DNA of 64,000 nt from the NCBI GenBank assembly GCA_050948905.1, contig JBMNES010000001.1, forward strand, positions 2,976,001 to 3,040,000, written 5' to 3'. Shown here piece after piece: positions 25,564 through 34,474 of the stretch. Below the pieces are notes generated by a model, which was given only the letters and a program-made list of their open reading frames with translations, did not search any database and was not told where the DNA came from. The translations under genes and the position numbers were made by a program. The stretch comes from DTKD01 sp050948905 (GTDB lineage: Bacteria; Armatimonadota; UBA5829). How positions within the stretch are numbered: the stretch's first letter is position 1; each line of letters opens with the position of its first letter.

Positions 25564-27660
25564 TTAACTCTTAGTTAAGTGCTTGCCAGTCATCTTCAGC
25601 ACGAGCTGATCTGCCAACTGGTCAGGGACCCTGTCATAATGAGAAGGTTCCATCGAATAGGAGCCCCTACCCTGTGTCGTCGACCTCAAAGCAGTGGCGT
25701 ATCCAAACATCTCCGAAAGCGGGACCTTGGCCAAAATCTCCTGAGTGCCACCCGGAGCGATTTCCATATGTTCTATGCTGCCGCGGCGCCCGTTAATATC
25801 AGATATGACATCCCCGATATAATCGTCCGGAACCATAACTTCGACGCTCATAATCGGTTCCTTGAGAGTCGGCCGCCCTTTTTCCGCGGCCTGCCGGGCT
25901 GCGATATTGCCCGCCATCTTAAACGCTGCTTCAGACGAGTCCACATCGTGGAACGATCCTCCAAGCAGCACAACCTTTACATCAACAATAGGGAATCCTG
26001 CAAGTACACCTGAGTCCAGAGCTTCCTCTACACCAGCCTTAATCGCTGGAATATACTCCTTGGGAATCTCCCCGCCGACCACTCTGCTGACAAAATCAAA
26101 CCCTGTTCCGGGCTCAGTTGGCTCCATCTCTATCTTGACATGGCCATACTGCCCGTGTCCTCCGGTCTGCTTGACGTAGCGGCCTTCTGCAGCGGCCGGA
26201 ATCGTAATAGCCTCTTTGTAGGCCACCTGTGGCTTACCGTGATTGGCCTCGACCTTAAACTCCCTGAACAGCCTGTCCAGAATAATCTCCAGATGAAGCT
26301 CACCCATTCCAGAAATGATCGTCTGCCCGGTCTCTTCATCGGTATGGGTCTTGAAAGTGGGGTCTTCGGCAGCCAGTTTGCCAAGCGCTATACCCATTTT
26401 ATCCTGATCGGCCTTGGTCTTAGGTTCAATCGCCACAGCAATGACAGGTTCAGGGAACTGGATATTCTCCAGCAGGATTTTCTCGTTTTCCGGGCACAGG
26501 GTATCTCCTGTGGTGGTGTTGTCGAGCCCCACCGCCGCCGCGATATCCCCAGCGTAGACCTCAGCGACCTCTTCCCGGCTGTTTGCGTGCATCCTGAGAA
26601 TGCGGTTCATCCTCTCTCGTTTGCCTTTATTGGCGTTGAAGATGGTCCCGCCACGTGCCAGAGTCCCACTATAAACCCTAAAGAAGGTTAGTTTGCCGAC
26701 ATAAGGGTCGGTCATAATTTTGAAAGCCAAAGCGCAAAACGGCTCGTTATCTGATGCATCCCGGGTGACCATACGATCATCTTTTACCCGAATGGCTTCG
26801 ACAGGCTTAACGTCCAACGGGCTGGGCATATAGTCCACAACCGCATCAATAAGAAGCTGAACACCTTTGTTCTTAAACGCGGAGCCACACAGCACTGGAA
26901 CGAGCTTGCTCTCGACCACGCCCTTGCGAATACCCGCTTTGATTTCCTCAGGCGTGATCTTTCGACCCTCGATATACTTCTCCATCAGATGCTCGTCAAC
27001 ATCAGCGACCCGAACGATCAGATCGTCTCTCGCCTCCAGCGCCGCCATACGGAGATCTTCAGGCACGTCGCTTTCTTCCATCTGTTGACCAAAATCGCCC
27101 GTGAACCTGATGGCCTTCATCCTGACGATATCAATGACTCCGACGTGGTTCGCCTCTGAACCCAACGGGATTTGTATCGGTACAGCGTTCGCGCCAAGTT
27201 TGCCCCGCATTTGGGTCACTACGTTGTCGAAATCCGCTCCGACTCGATCCATCTTGTTGACGAACGCAATGCGAGGGACTTTGTATCTATTGGCTTGTCG
27301 CCAAACGGTTTCGGACTGAGGTTGGACGGCTCCCACCGCGCAGAAGACCGCGACTACGCCATCCAGAACGCGCATACTTCGCTCCACCTCAACGGTGAAG
27401 TCGACATGGCCGGGGGTATCTATAATGTTGATTCGGCAGTCGCTCCACAGAGCTGTTGTAGCTGCAGAGCTAACTGTAATGCCACGCTCCTGCTCCTGCT
27501 CCATCCAGTCCATAGTGGCGGAGCCTTCGTGCGTCTCGCCCATATGGTGAATCCGCCCGGAGTAGTAGAGAATTCTCTCCGTGACCGTAGTCTTGCCTGC
27601 GTCGATATGCGCGGCAATACCAATATTCCGTATTTTTTCCAACGGATAGTCGCGTGACAT
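25564..27660 (-). CDS. fusA: Elongation factor G (canonical)
   Basis: 698 residues from the ATG at 27660 (MSRDYPLEKIRNIGIAAHID). An upstream in-frame start would add 33 residues with no counterpart in EF-G. G1 AHIDAGKTT, G3 DTPGHVDF and G4 NKMDRVGADF are all canonical, unlike the paralogue at 15.3 kb. It catalyses translocation and, with RRF, ribosome recycling. The 201-nt gap to rpsG holds a dispersed repeat. Confidence 0.97.
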   Translation of the reverse strand: MSRDYPLEKIRNIGIAAHIDAGKTTVTERILYYSGRIHHMGETHEGSATMDWMEQEQERGITVSSAATTALWSDCRINIIDTPGHVDFTVEVERSMRVLDGVVAVFCAVGAVQPQSETVWRQANRYKVPRIAFVNKMDRVGADFDNVVTQMRGKLGANAVPIQIPLGSEANHVGVIDIVRMKAIRFTGDFGQQMEESDVPEDLRMAALEARDDLIVRVADVDEHLMEKYIEGRKITPEEIKAGIRKGVVESKLVPVLCGSAFKNKGVQLLIDAVVDYMPSPLDVKPVEAIRVKDDRMVTRDASDNEPFCALAFKIMTDPYVGKLTFFRVYSGTLARGGTIFNANKGKRERMNRILRMHANSREEVAEVYAGDIAAAVGLDNTTTGDTLCPENEKILLENIQFPEPVIAVAIEPKTKADQDKMGIALGKLAAEDPTFKTHTDEETGQTIISGMGELHLEIILDRLFREFKVEANHGKPQVAYKEAITIPAAAEGRYVKQTGGHGQYGHVKIEMEPTEPGTGFDFVSRVVGGEIPKEYIPAIKAGVEEALDSGVLAGFPIVDVKVVLLGGSFHDVDSSEAAFKMAGNIAARQAAEKGRPTLKEPIMSVEVMVPDDYIGDVISDINGRRGSIEHMEIAPGGTQEILAKVPLSEMFGYATALRSTTQGRGSYSMEPSHYDRVPDQLADQLVLKMTGKHLTKS

Positions 27661-27826
27661 TCGTAAAACCTTGTTCAACTGCGAGGGAAAGCAGAAACCG
27701 AGCACGATCTGCGGGCTGCGAGCGTTGCTTCGCTTAAGCTGGGCAGGCTCCGTCCCCATTGCTAGATCATCTTCTCGTCTTCTATCTTCCGCCCCCTTCC
27801 ATTTAATATATATTCAAACGTCATCG

Positions 27827-27847
27827 CGCGACTGCGCGCGCAATGAC
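27827..27847 (-). repeat. Dispersed GTCATTGCGCGCGCAG repeat, copy in the rpsG-fusA spacer
   Basis: 21 nt identical (opposite orientation) to 40826-40846. GC-rich and partly self-complementary (CGCGCGCAG). It sits within the str operon between rpsG and fusA. Confidence 0.6.
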
Positions 27848-27861
27848 AGTATATAAGCAAT

Positions 27862-28332
27862 CTACCAGCGATAGTGCGCAAACGCCTTGTTTGCTTCGGC
27901 CATCTTATAGCCGTCTTCGCGTTTCTTAACCGACGCACCGGTGTTGTTGGCTGCGTCCAGAAGTTCTCCAGCCAGCCTCTCCTTCATGGTATGTCCGGAG
28001 CGCTTTCTGGAATTAGTGACGATCCATCGCATAGCCAAAGAAGTTCTTCTCTCAGGTCGGACTTCTACCGGAACCTGATATGTTGCTCCACCAACGCGCC
28101 TGGGTCTTACTTCGACCGCCGGCATCACGTTCTTCAGAGCCTCCTCAAAGACTTCCAAGCCACTGCGGTTGGTCTTCTCTTCCAATATCTCCAATGCACC
28201 GTATACGATCTTTTCAGCGATGCCCTTTTTGCCATCGGTGAGAACCCGATTAATTAATCTCTGCAGCATCCTGTTTCCGTAGACCGGATCCGGATATATC
28301 TCTCGTTTTTTTGCAGGCCCTTTTCTAGGCAT
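27862..28332 (-). CDS. rpsG: 30S ribosomal protein uS7
   Basis: 156 residues: RKGPAKKREIYPDPVYGN, VEVRPRRVGGATYQVPVEVRPERRTSLAMRWIV and the C-terminal EANKAFAHYRW. It nucleates the 30S head. It follows rpsL by 78 nt in the standard str order. Confidence 0.98.
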   Translation of the reverse strand: MPRKGPAKKREIYPDPVYGNRMLQRLINRVLTDGKKGIAEKIVYGALEILEEKTNRSGLEVFEEALKNVMPAVEVRPRRVGGATYQVPVEVRPERRTSLAMRWIVTNSRKRSGHTMKERLAGELLDAANNTGASVKKREDGYKMAEANKAFAHYRW

Positions 28333-28410
28333 ATATTCCTCCGAACAAAATAGCAGCTTCCGGTCGCAAGCGTCCCGCCAATGAGCGATACCTCGACCAG
28401 CCGGTTACAT

Positions 28411-28782
28411 TTACTTGGGCCGCTTGGCTCCATATTTAGATCTGCCCTGCTTGCGGTTGGAAGTCCCAGCCGAGTCCAACGCTCCACGAATGACGTGATA
28501 GCGCACTCCCGGAAGGTCTCTAACCCTGCCGCCTCTGATAAGAACAACCGAGTGCTCCTGCAGATTGTGGCCGATGCCGGGGATATACGTCGTCACTTCC
28601 ATGCCGTTGGTAAGCCTGACCCTGGCCACTTTACGCAGCGCTGAGTTCGGTTTCTTCGGCGTTTCCGTTCGCACGATGAGACACACGCCCCTCTTCTGCG
28701 GATTGCTCCTCAGAGCAGGAGACGCGGTTCGCTTCTTGATCTTCTGGCGACCTTTTCTTACAAGTTGATTTATCGTCGGCAA
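28411..28782 (-). CDS. rpsL: 30S ribosomal protein uS12
   Basis: 123 residues starting PTINQLVRKGRQKIKKRTASPAL from a TTG codon at 28782, preceded by GGGAG at 7 nt. TPKKPNSALRKVARVRLTNG and the decoding-centre loop follow. K43-type residues linked to streptomycin response are in the KKPNSALRK segment. It is the first gene of the superoperon. The non-ATG start may limit its synthesis. Confidence 0.97.
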   Translation of the reverse strand: MPTINQLVRKGRQKIKKRTASPALRSNPQKRGVCLIVRTETPKKPNSALRKVARVRLTNGMEVTTYIPGIGHNLQEHSVVLIRGGRVRDLPGVRYHVIRGALDSAGTSNRKQGRSKYGAKRPK

Positions 28783-28851
28783 GCTTATACTCCCAAATAA
28801 TGTCCGGGTCGGAATATGTCGCCATACCCGTCCCTCGTATGGTTATCGCGC

Positions 28852-28882
28852 AAAAAAGCCCTTCTCGACACATTCGAAGGGC
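28852..28882 (-). terminator. Attenuator-like intrinsic terminator in the rpsL leader
   Basis: On the minus strand a 7-bp perfect stem (GCCCTTC/GAAGGGC, arms 28876-28882 and 28858-28864, 11-nt loop) is followed directly by six T residues (28857-28852). It lies between the promoter at 29.0 kb and the rpsL start, so it must be read through for the operon to be expressed. This suggests regulated attenuation or antitermination. Confidence 0.75.
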
Positions 28883-28909
28883 CATTAGTCCACCTGCACT
28901 TCACTTCAA

Positions 28910-28994
28910 TTGTTCCCACAATAGTATATGGGACAAGGTGTTCTAATCGCCTCCTCATACGTCGGCAGTAGTTGAGCCACGCTGTAGCGCTCAA
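28910..28994 (-). promoter_or_regulatory. Two leader hairpins upstream of the rpsL attenuator
   Basis: TTGAGC (28972-28977) pairs with GCTCAA (28989-28994) just after the expected transcription start. TTGTTCCCA (28910-28918) pairs with TGGGACAA (28929-28936) with one bulge. Together with the terminator hairpin this makes a leader RNA of about 210 nt. An alternative antiterminator fold was not worked out. Confidence 0.45.
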
Positions 28995-29002
28995 ACCTTT
29001 AG

Positions 29003-29032
29003 ATTATAACCAGTCCTATCCAGCCTTGTCAA
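29003..29032 (-). promoter_or_regulatory. Consensus sigma-70-type promoter of the ribosomal superoperon
   Basis: On the minus strand, -35 TTGACA (29032-29027) and -10 TATAAT (29008-29003) are both perfect, with an 18-nt spacer. An AT-rich stretch (TTTTTTATTG) just upstream could act as an UP element. Initiation is expected near 28996, about 215 nt before rpsL. Confidence 0.88.
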
Positions 29033-29147
29033 GACCGCAATAAAAAATCTGCGATTTCGCTTCGGGCCGGAAAACCGATGCCGAACGTTAATATACCACA
29101 CTGTGTCGGTGTATGCAACCATCTTCGTAAAAAATCTAGTTGCGAAA

Positions 29148-29180
29148 TAAGGCGGGTCGGTCTTGCTCCCGCCCGCCTTA
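29148..29180 (-). terminator. Rho-independent terminator of the YjbH-like gene
   Basis: TAAGGCGGG (29148-29156) and CCCGCCTTA (29172-29180) form a perfect 9-bp stem, and on the minus strand TTATTTCG follows. It lies 50 nt past the stop codon at 29231 and insulates the superoperon promoter from this gene. Confidence 0.75.
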
Positions 29181-29230
29181 CTAAATCAGAATTATAAAAG
29201 ATGCCACAATACACTGAGGCATCCGGCTAA

Positions 29231-29941
29231 TTAGAATGTGGAGACGTTGTAGCTTGCGCCAGCATAGAAGTCCTTGAAACCGATCAAACCGGCGTCGATC
29301 GACAGAGCCTCGACTGGAGTAAATCGGACCATTCCATTAGCAGTAGATCTGTTGCGAATGCCCTTGCGCAGATATTCAACGGCAACATTCAACTTCGGCG
29401 CCAAAGACATATCCAGACCCGCGAAAACGCCCTTGTAAATACCGCTTCCAAAACCGATAGTGCCCTTAACAGGCTGAGATACCCGACCGCTGAAACCTTC
29501 CGCCATTGGGGAGATATTCTTACCTATTACTATGAACGCGCTCGGATCGTCGGAGACGTAGTCCAGTCTCTTGGAGATATCCAGAACGCCCACCGTCACG
29601 GACGGACGAGATTCGCTCTCAGCCAGCACTCTATATTTTGCGTTGATCAGAGCTTCAGTCTTGCCGGATTCCGGGTCAAGGCCAACTGCGCTCACCTCGA
29701 GATTAGGAAGAATACCAATGGCTCCACCGTAAGTGGTAACATCCACGCCTTGAGTTTCGCCCTTCACCTTAAGGTCGAATATGCGGGCAAACGCAGGCTC
29801 GAACGCCTTATCCCCCACAATGACATCGTTCGGGGTCTCTATGAGACCGCTCTGTCCGTAGATTGATGTGGCAGCGTATAGCGAGCCAGCGCCACAAAGC
29901 AGTATAGCCGTCGCTACGAGCATAACAGCAAACTTCTTCAT
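29231..29941 (-). CDS. YjbH-like outer-membrane beta-barrel protein
   Basis: 236 residues. A signal peptide (MKKFAVMLVATAILLCGAGSLYA) is followed by a YjbH-type start, YGQSGLIETPNDVIVGDKAFEPAF. Alternating short hydrophobic segments and a C-terminal ...YNVSTF ending in Phe fit an outer-membrane barrel. YjbH relatives are linked to exopolysaccharide export, but this one is much shorter than proteobacterial YjbH. AAAGGAG supports the start. It suggests a diderm cell. Function in this organism is not known. Confidence 0.65.
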   Translation of the reverse strand: MKKFAVMLVATAILLCGAGSLYAATSIYGQSGLIETPNDVIVGDKAFEPAFARIFDLKVKGETQGVDVTTYGGAIGILPNLEVSAVGLDPESGKTEALINAKYRVLAESESRPSVTVGVLDISKRLDYVSDDPSAFIVIGKNISPMAEGFSGRVSQPVKGTIGFGSGIYKGVFAGLDMSLAPKLNVAVEYLRKGIRNRSTANGMVRFTPVEALSIDAGLIGFKDFYAGASYNVSTF

Positions 29942-30184
29942 AATATTTCCGCTCCTTTCAGAAAGTTACCAGCGGAACGTACATTCGAGTGTCCAGGTTA
30001 CCTCGCCTGCTGTCTCACTGGTTGTCGGATTGTAAGCAAGCCAATCCATTCATCTCTTGAAGAGGTTATTATTGAGGAGCAGGCGACATTCCTTCCCAAA
30101 TTGGGTCAATTATTCGGCGTGTCACAGCAACCTCAGCATTAATGAGACGACGGAGGGCGCTGCCTGTTGCCTAAACGCGATTAG

Positions 30185-30994
30185 TTATTGTGCCACTGCT
30201 GCAGGCTCAACAGGTGTAGCTGCTACAGGTAGGGTGTAGGTCTTTTCTCCAGGCGATTTGAGAGTGCCCAGGGGCGGTTGGGTTTGTCCGTTGACCTTTA
30301 TTTGCACCGCGCCCGCCATTCCAGCGCGAACAGTTACGCTTTTATTCGCCTCAAACGAGAGCTTTTTGCCCTGTGCTATGATCTGCTCGGTTACTGTGCT
30401 GCCGTCTACTTTGATTCTGACCCACACCGGTCTCAGAGCAGCTACCTCAACCGCCAATTTTTCCACAACCGGGGCAGGAGGCGGCTGCGGCGCCGCTGCG
30501 GGTTTTTCAGGGGTCGGCGGAGGTGCGACGGGGGGTGCCTTGGGCATCGTTGCCACCTTATGAGTCTCCGGACTCGGCGTCAACGGCTTTTGACGTAGTC
30601 TGGCGAGCTGGCGATGAGACATATAAGCGTCGTAACTGCGATAGCCACCATAAGCCAGAGCTGCACATATTATGACAAGCAGCACTGTGTATCCAAACAC
30701 CCGCAACCATGGTCTTTCCTTAGCCTTAATAGAAGGTGTGGGTTCTCTGGAAGGGCTATCTGCTAGAGTCGCCTCATAAGCCTCAAGCAACTGGGCGCTG
30801 TCGAGGTTAAGGAAATTTGCGTAATCGCGAAGAAAGGCGCGCGCGTAGACCTTGTTTGCGAAGGATTCGAACCGATTTTCTTCCAAGTCTGTAATACTAT
30901 TCGGCAGAATCTTAGTCGCTTCGTGTGCTTCCTGAACCGACAGTCCCTTTTGTTCTCGCGCCTGTCTTAGAATATCGCCAATAGATTCCGTCAT
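30185..30994 (-). CDS. RodZ-like helix-turn-helix membrane protein
   Basis: 269 residues. Residues about 5-75 are an HTH_25 domain (IGDILRQAREQKGLSVQEAHEAT). One transmembrane helix is at about 98-118. A Pro/Ala-rich linker (about 140-175) leads to a periplasmic DUF4115 domain (about 178-262, VWVRIKVDGSTVTEQIIAQG). This is the RodZ architecture, linking MreB to the cell-wall elongation machine. It could instead be a related membrane-bound regulator. It stands alone, 243 nt before the YjbH-like gene; that gap shows nothing clear. Confidence 0.8.
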   Translation of the reverse strand: MTESIGDILRQAREQKGLSVQEAHEATKILPNSITDLEENRFESFANKVYARAFLRDYANFLNLDSAQLLEAYEATLADSPSREPTPSIKAKERPWLRVFGYTVLLVIICAALAYGGYRSYDAYMSHRQLARLRQKPLTPSPETHKVATMPKAPPVAPPPTPEKPAAAPQPPPAPVVEKLAVEVAALRPVWVRIKVDGSTVTEQIIAQGKKLSFEANKSVTVRAGMAGAVQIKVNGQTQPPLGTLKSPGEKTYTLPVAATPVEPAAVAQ

Positions 30995-31076
30995 CCTCGT
31001 GCCCCTCGCTGTTTAGTGATGCGCGACGCATATCGTCCTGCCACTATTCTATCCACAATCGACGCTATTGACAACG

Positions 31077-32012
31077 CTAAGGGGCCGAGTAGTAGCACAA
31101 TTCTAACAATTCCCCCACCAAATCCAGATTCCTCACCCTGATAGTGTCCGGCAGGGGCAGTATTTCGCCGCTCAAGTTGAGTATCGACTTTATTCCGTTA
31201 CCAGCCAGCCGTTCCGCGATATCGTAAGCCTGGGCGCCGGAGATAGCGATTGTTGCAGTTTGTATATCTTTGGCTGCTAAAACCTGCTCTAATCTATCAA
31301 GCGGCTCCACTTTTATATCGCAGACACTGTGTCCGATTTCATGTGGGTCGCTATCCAAAACAGCGGTTATGCCGCAAAAATGGCTGCCAAGCCTGCTCAA
31401 CGAACCGGCGTGGAACCGTAAGGACGCGGCCCCAATCCACAATACCTTATGCCGCTGGTCGAGTCGAAGAATGTCCCGAAGTCGCTGTATTAGATAGGAT
31501 ACTTCGTAGCCGAGGCTGGGTGTGCCGAAGTCGCCGAAGCGCGACAGGTCTTTTCTGATGAGGGCGGCGTTGACCCCCACCCGTTCGGCAAGACGCCAGG
31601 AGGAAATCGAGGTTACGCCCTCGGCATCGAATCCATCAAGCGCGGTCAAATAGCAGCGCAAACGATTTATTACCTTCTCTGAGACTCCCTGTTTTTTGGA
31701 ATTGCCGCCCGCTCCCTTTCTGGATTCAAGAGCACGCGCCATTCGACCAGCCCACCAGCGTGTATTCTCATATCGGCTCCTCATCGGACAGACCGTTTCC
31801 ACGCTTCGGTTTAAAGTGCAGCGTGATTCCTCACAATCCTTGCATCCTGCAATTGCACGTCGGTATACGCATTCAAAGACCGCACAGACCCCCTCGCCAG
31901 ATTTTATCAGTTGTTGATTTGCACTCTGACATCCAGGACATAGACCCTTCGAAAAGTGCTCGCATTTTGTGCAGTCATATATGCCGCATACAGCAGTTTG
32001 TGTCGCCATCAT
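31077..32012 (-). CDS. Rex-like regulator with Cys-rich N-terminal domain and altered NAD motif
   Basis: 311 residues. Residues 1-80 hold 11 cysteines (9, 14, 17, 25, 28, 43, 48, 57, 60, 65, 75), suited to metal or Fe-S binding. Residues about 108-185 match the Rex winged helix (VSEKVINRLRCYLTALD, LAERVGVNAALIRKDLSRFGDFG). Residues about 188-311 match the Rex Rossmann domain, but the GxGxxG loop reads GAASLR (194-199), so NAD(H) binding may be lost. It overlaps the histidine kinase gene by ATGA and should be coupled to it. Known Rex proteins repress fermentative and respiratory genes in response to NADH/NAD. This one may sense metal or redox state by its cysteines. Confidence 0.85.
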   Translation of the reverse strand: MMATQTAVCGIYDCTKCEHFSKGLCPGCQSANQQLIKSGEGVCAVFECVYRRAIAGCKDCEESRCTLNRSVETVCPMRSRYENTRWWAGRMARALESRKGAGGNSKKQGVSEKVINRLRCYLTALDGFDAEGVTSISSWRLAERVGVNAALIRKDLSRFGDFGTPSLGYEVSYLIQRLRDILRLDQRHKVLWIGAASLRFHAGSLSRLGSHFCGITAVLDSDPHEIGHSVCDIKVEPLDRLEQVLAAKDIQTATIAISGAQAYDIAERLAGNGIKSILNLSGEILPLPDTIRVRNLDLVGELLELCYYSAP

Positions 32013-33085
32013 CGTCCCCTTTCGGACGGCAGAATCACCCTGAACGTGCTGCCCTTTCCCAGCTCTGTTTCGACACTTATCTTACCTTCGTGTGCCTCGA
32101 CAATATCCTTGACAATTGTAAGGCCAAGCCCTGTGCCGCCGATTCTTTGAGAACGGGCCTTATCTACTCGGTAGAATCGGTCGAAAATGCGGTCCACATC
32201 TCCTTTAGGTATGCCGATGCCAGTGTCCGCGACTGTGAGAATGATCTCGCCAGCCCCTCCAGCCGCCGAAACATCGACCCTGCCGCCAGGATGGGTGTAT
32301 TTGACCGCGTTGTCCACCAAATTGCGTACGAGTTGAATAAACTGAGTCTCATCGACGAACCCAATAAGATTATTTGGCAGATCGAAATTGACCTCGACGC
32401 TGTGAACTTCCGCCAATGGCAGCACGGTTGCGCAGGATTGTTGGATCGCCAGCGCGATATCGACCTCAACAGGTTTGATTTTGCTGACTCCGGACTCCCG
32501 CTTGCCGATCTCCATAAGGTCCGTGATCAGCGCAGCGAGCCTGTCGCTTTCTGCCAGAATCGTGTTCAAAAATCGATCGACCACTTCCTCGTCGTTTTTG
32601 GCCCCTGCCAGCAAAGTCTCGGCCGTGACGCGCACGGCAGTGATCGGGGTGCGCAGCTCGTGACTGATGTTTGAAATAAACTCCTTTTGCAGCCTCTCGT
32701 GCCGCCTGATTTCGCTAATGTCGTGCAATAGCAATAAGACACCGGGTTGCTGCTCCGTTTTCGGAAAGGGGGACGCCGTGACGCCTATGATTCTTTCCGG
32801 CAAACCAGCCAACAATATCTCCGCTGTAATAGATTCCCTCGTTTTCCTGCACTCGGCCACCAACCTCTTCAGCTCTACGTGCAGATCGGTGGATTCGAGC
32901 GTTTTGCCCAGCAACAACGTAGAACTGGCGCCCAGCATCGTCTCCGCCGCCCGGTTAAATAATTCTATGCAGCCGCTCTCATCTACACAAATTATGCCGT
33001 CGGCGATCTCCGCAAGCACCAACTCCGCGCGCAGCGTTTCCCTGCAGAGCGCGTCTTTATTTAAATTTGTAGCAGTTTCGGTCAT
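32009..33085 (-). CDS. PAS-domain sensor histidine kinase, PhoR-like, no membrane segment
   Basis: 358 residues. PAS domain about 18-125 (ADGIICVDESGCIELFNRAAETML), HisKA with H142 in SNISHELRTP, and HATPase with NLVDNAVKYT, DTGIGIP, FDRFYRVDKARS and GGTGLGL. PhoR proteins usually have transmembrane helices; none is visible here, so it is probably cytosolic. It lies between the response regulator (53 nt upstream) and the Rex-like gene (overlapping). Confidence 0.92.
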   Translation of the reverse strand: MTETATNLNKDALCRETLRAELVLAEIADGIICVDESGCIELFNRAAETMLGASSTLLLGKTLESTDLHVELKRLVAECRKTRESITAEILLAGLPERIIGVTASPFPKTEQQPGVLLLLHDISEIRRHERLQKEFISNISHELRTPITAVRVTAETLLAGAKNDEEVVDRFLNTILAESDRLAALITDLMEIGKRESGVSKIKPVEVDIALAIQQSCATVLPLAEVHSVEVNFDLPNNLIGFVDETQFIQLVRNLVDNAVKYTHPGGRVDVSAAGGAGEIILTVADTGIGIPKGDVDRIFDRFYRVDKARSQRIGGTGLGLTIVKDIVEAHEGKISVETELGKGSTFRVILPSERGR

Positions 33086-33138
33086 CTACTTATACCATGT
33101 GGCTGAAATTGAGGGGGCTGCAAGCGCAAGTGGGCGCT

Positions 33139-33843
33139 TCATACGAACTCCGGTTGATCGGAGATTATTTTATAGCCAACGCCTCTCACAGTGCGAATCT
33201 TCTGCGGGCTGCTGGGATCCGACTCAAGTTTCTCTCTGAGCCAGCGGATATGCACATCCAGAGTGCCTGTATCCTTCTCCGACTCCGAGCCCCAAACCGA
33301 CTTTAGCAGCTCATCGCGGCTGACAACTTTGTTCTTGTTTGATATGAGAATCTTTAACAGCTCGAACTGCTTCAGGGGCAAATGAATCGGCTGTCCATCG
33401 ACGGATACTCGTCTTCGCACAAGGTCAACCGTTATCCCTGCAGCCTGAAGCCTTAACTGGTTGTCCTCCGTACGGGCCGCTTCAGTGCGCCTCAAAACCG
33501 CCCGGACACGTGCGATAAGCTCCTTGACGCTGAACGGCTTCGGCACGTAATCGTCCGCCCCGAGTTCCAAACCGACGACCCGGTCGATCTCCTCCGTCTT
33601 GGCTGTCAGCATAATGATGGGTATGCCGGATTCTTTACGCACCATCCTGCAAAAATCCAACCCACCGAGTTTGGGAAGCATCAGATCCAGGATAATCAAG
33701 TCCGGGCCAAACGCCCGATATACAGAAAGCGCCGACAGACCATCAGGCGCAATCTCGACTTCGAAACACTCATTTTTGAGGGAATAAGCAACCGAATCGG
33801 CGATGGGAGCCTCGTCCTCTACCAGCAGTATTTTATAGCTCAA
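33139..33843 (-). CDS. PhoB/OmpR-family response regulator
   Basis: 234 residues. The receiver domain has acidic pocket E9-D10-E11, phosphoacceptor D53 (LIILDLMLP), LTAK and DYVPKPF. The winged helix is at about 130-228 (LPLKQFELLKILISNKNKVVSRDELL, VDVHIRWLREKLE-like, TVRGVGYKI). The start is TTG with AGAGG upstream. It is the first gene of a three-gene unit with the kinase and the Rex-like protein. Confidence 0.95.
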   Translation of the reverse strand: MSYKILLVEDEAPIADSVAYSLKNECFEVEIAPDGLSALSVYRAFGPDLIILDLMLPKLGGLDFCRMVRKESGIPIIMLTAKTEEIDRVVGLELGADDYVPKPFSVKELIARVRAVLRRTEAARTEDNQLRLQAAGITVDLVRRRVSVDGQPIHLPLKQFELLKILISNKNKVVSRDELLKSVWGSESEKDTGTLDVHIRWLREKLESDPSSPQKIRTVRGVGYKIISDQPEFV

Positions 33844-34039
33844 GGTCTAACCTCTTGTCGCAATGAAGCATTTGTGATGAAGCGCACTAACAGTATCATG
33901 TTACGACTCAGCCGGAGGCCTGTCAACTAGCTGCAGGGTTTGTCGGGCGGGTTGAGCACGTATGGGGCGCAAGCCTCAAATGGGGCATTGTCTGTAGATT
34001 ATTGTATTGGTTTCTGCATATTTCCTATACTATCGAGAC

Positions 34040-34067
34040 AAAAAAAGCCCGGCACGTATGCCGGGCT
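34040..34067 (-). terminator. Rho-independent terminator after the pilin-like gene
   Basis: A perfect 9-bp stem (AGCCCGGCA, loop CGTA, TGCCGGGCT) at 34046-34067. On the minus strand seven T residues follow (34046-34040). It lies 18 nt past the pilin-like stop codon. Confidence 0.9.
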
Positions 34068-34084
34068 GTAGTATGCGGAATTCT

Positions 34085-34474
34085 CTAAGGATTGTCGCCG
34101 CCGCCGCCTCCGGTTTCAATTGTGAGGCTATGCGAAGGCATCTTCGAGACGTTTGGGCACGTGGGATTTGTGTCCACAGCATTGATCGTATATTCTCCGC
34201 CCGCTGGGCATGTGAGCTCGTTCTTGATGTAAGTAGGAATCAAGTTAGCCTTAGTCGGGGTCTCGGTTCCCACCTTCTTTTCATCCATGGCCCACTGCAT
34301 CTTTGCAGTATCAATTTGTCTAAGATTTGCAACGCAAGCCTTTGCTCGGGATGTGTCGCGAGCCTTCATGAAGTTCGGAATAGCGATGGCAAGCAGCACA
34401 GCGATGATCAAGACAACGATCATGATCTCGATCAGCGTGAACCCTTTCTTGCTCTTCATTGTGAATCTGCTCAT
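34085..34474 (-). CDS. Type IV pilin-like protein
   Basis: 129 residues. Class III prepilin leader MSRFTMKSKKG, cleaved before F12, then FTLIEIMIVVLIIAVLLAIAIP with Glu at mature position 5. GGAGGAGGT supports the ATG at 34474. The C-terminal part has two Cys (CPAGGEYTI, NPTCPN) that could form the D-loop disulphide, and a Gly-rich end. It may be a pilin or a type II secretion pseudopilin; no assembly genes are nearby. It is a single-gene unit with its own terminator. Confidence 0.88.
   Translation of the reverse strand: MSRFTMKSKKGFTLIEIMIVVLIIAVLLAIAIPNFMKARDTSRAKACVANLRQIDTAKMQWAMDEKKVGTETPTKANLIPTYIKNELTCPAGGEYTINAVDTNPTCPNVSKMPSHSLTIETGGGGGDNP

Noticed and set aside
28785..28994. A 69-codon frame through the rpsL leader
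   Set aside because: It spans the promoter-proximal hairpins and the terminator, has no clear ribosome-binding site and no recognisable protein pattern.
31840..33900. A Rex operator upstream of the response regulator
   Set aside because: No TTGTGAA-N6-TTCACAA-like palindrome was seen in the 33844-34039 gap.
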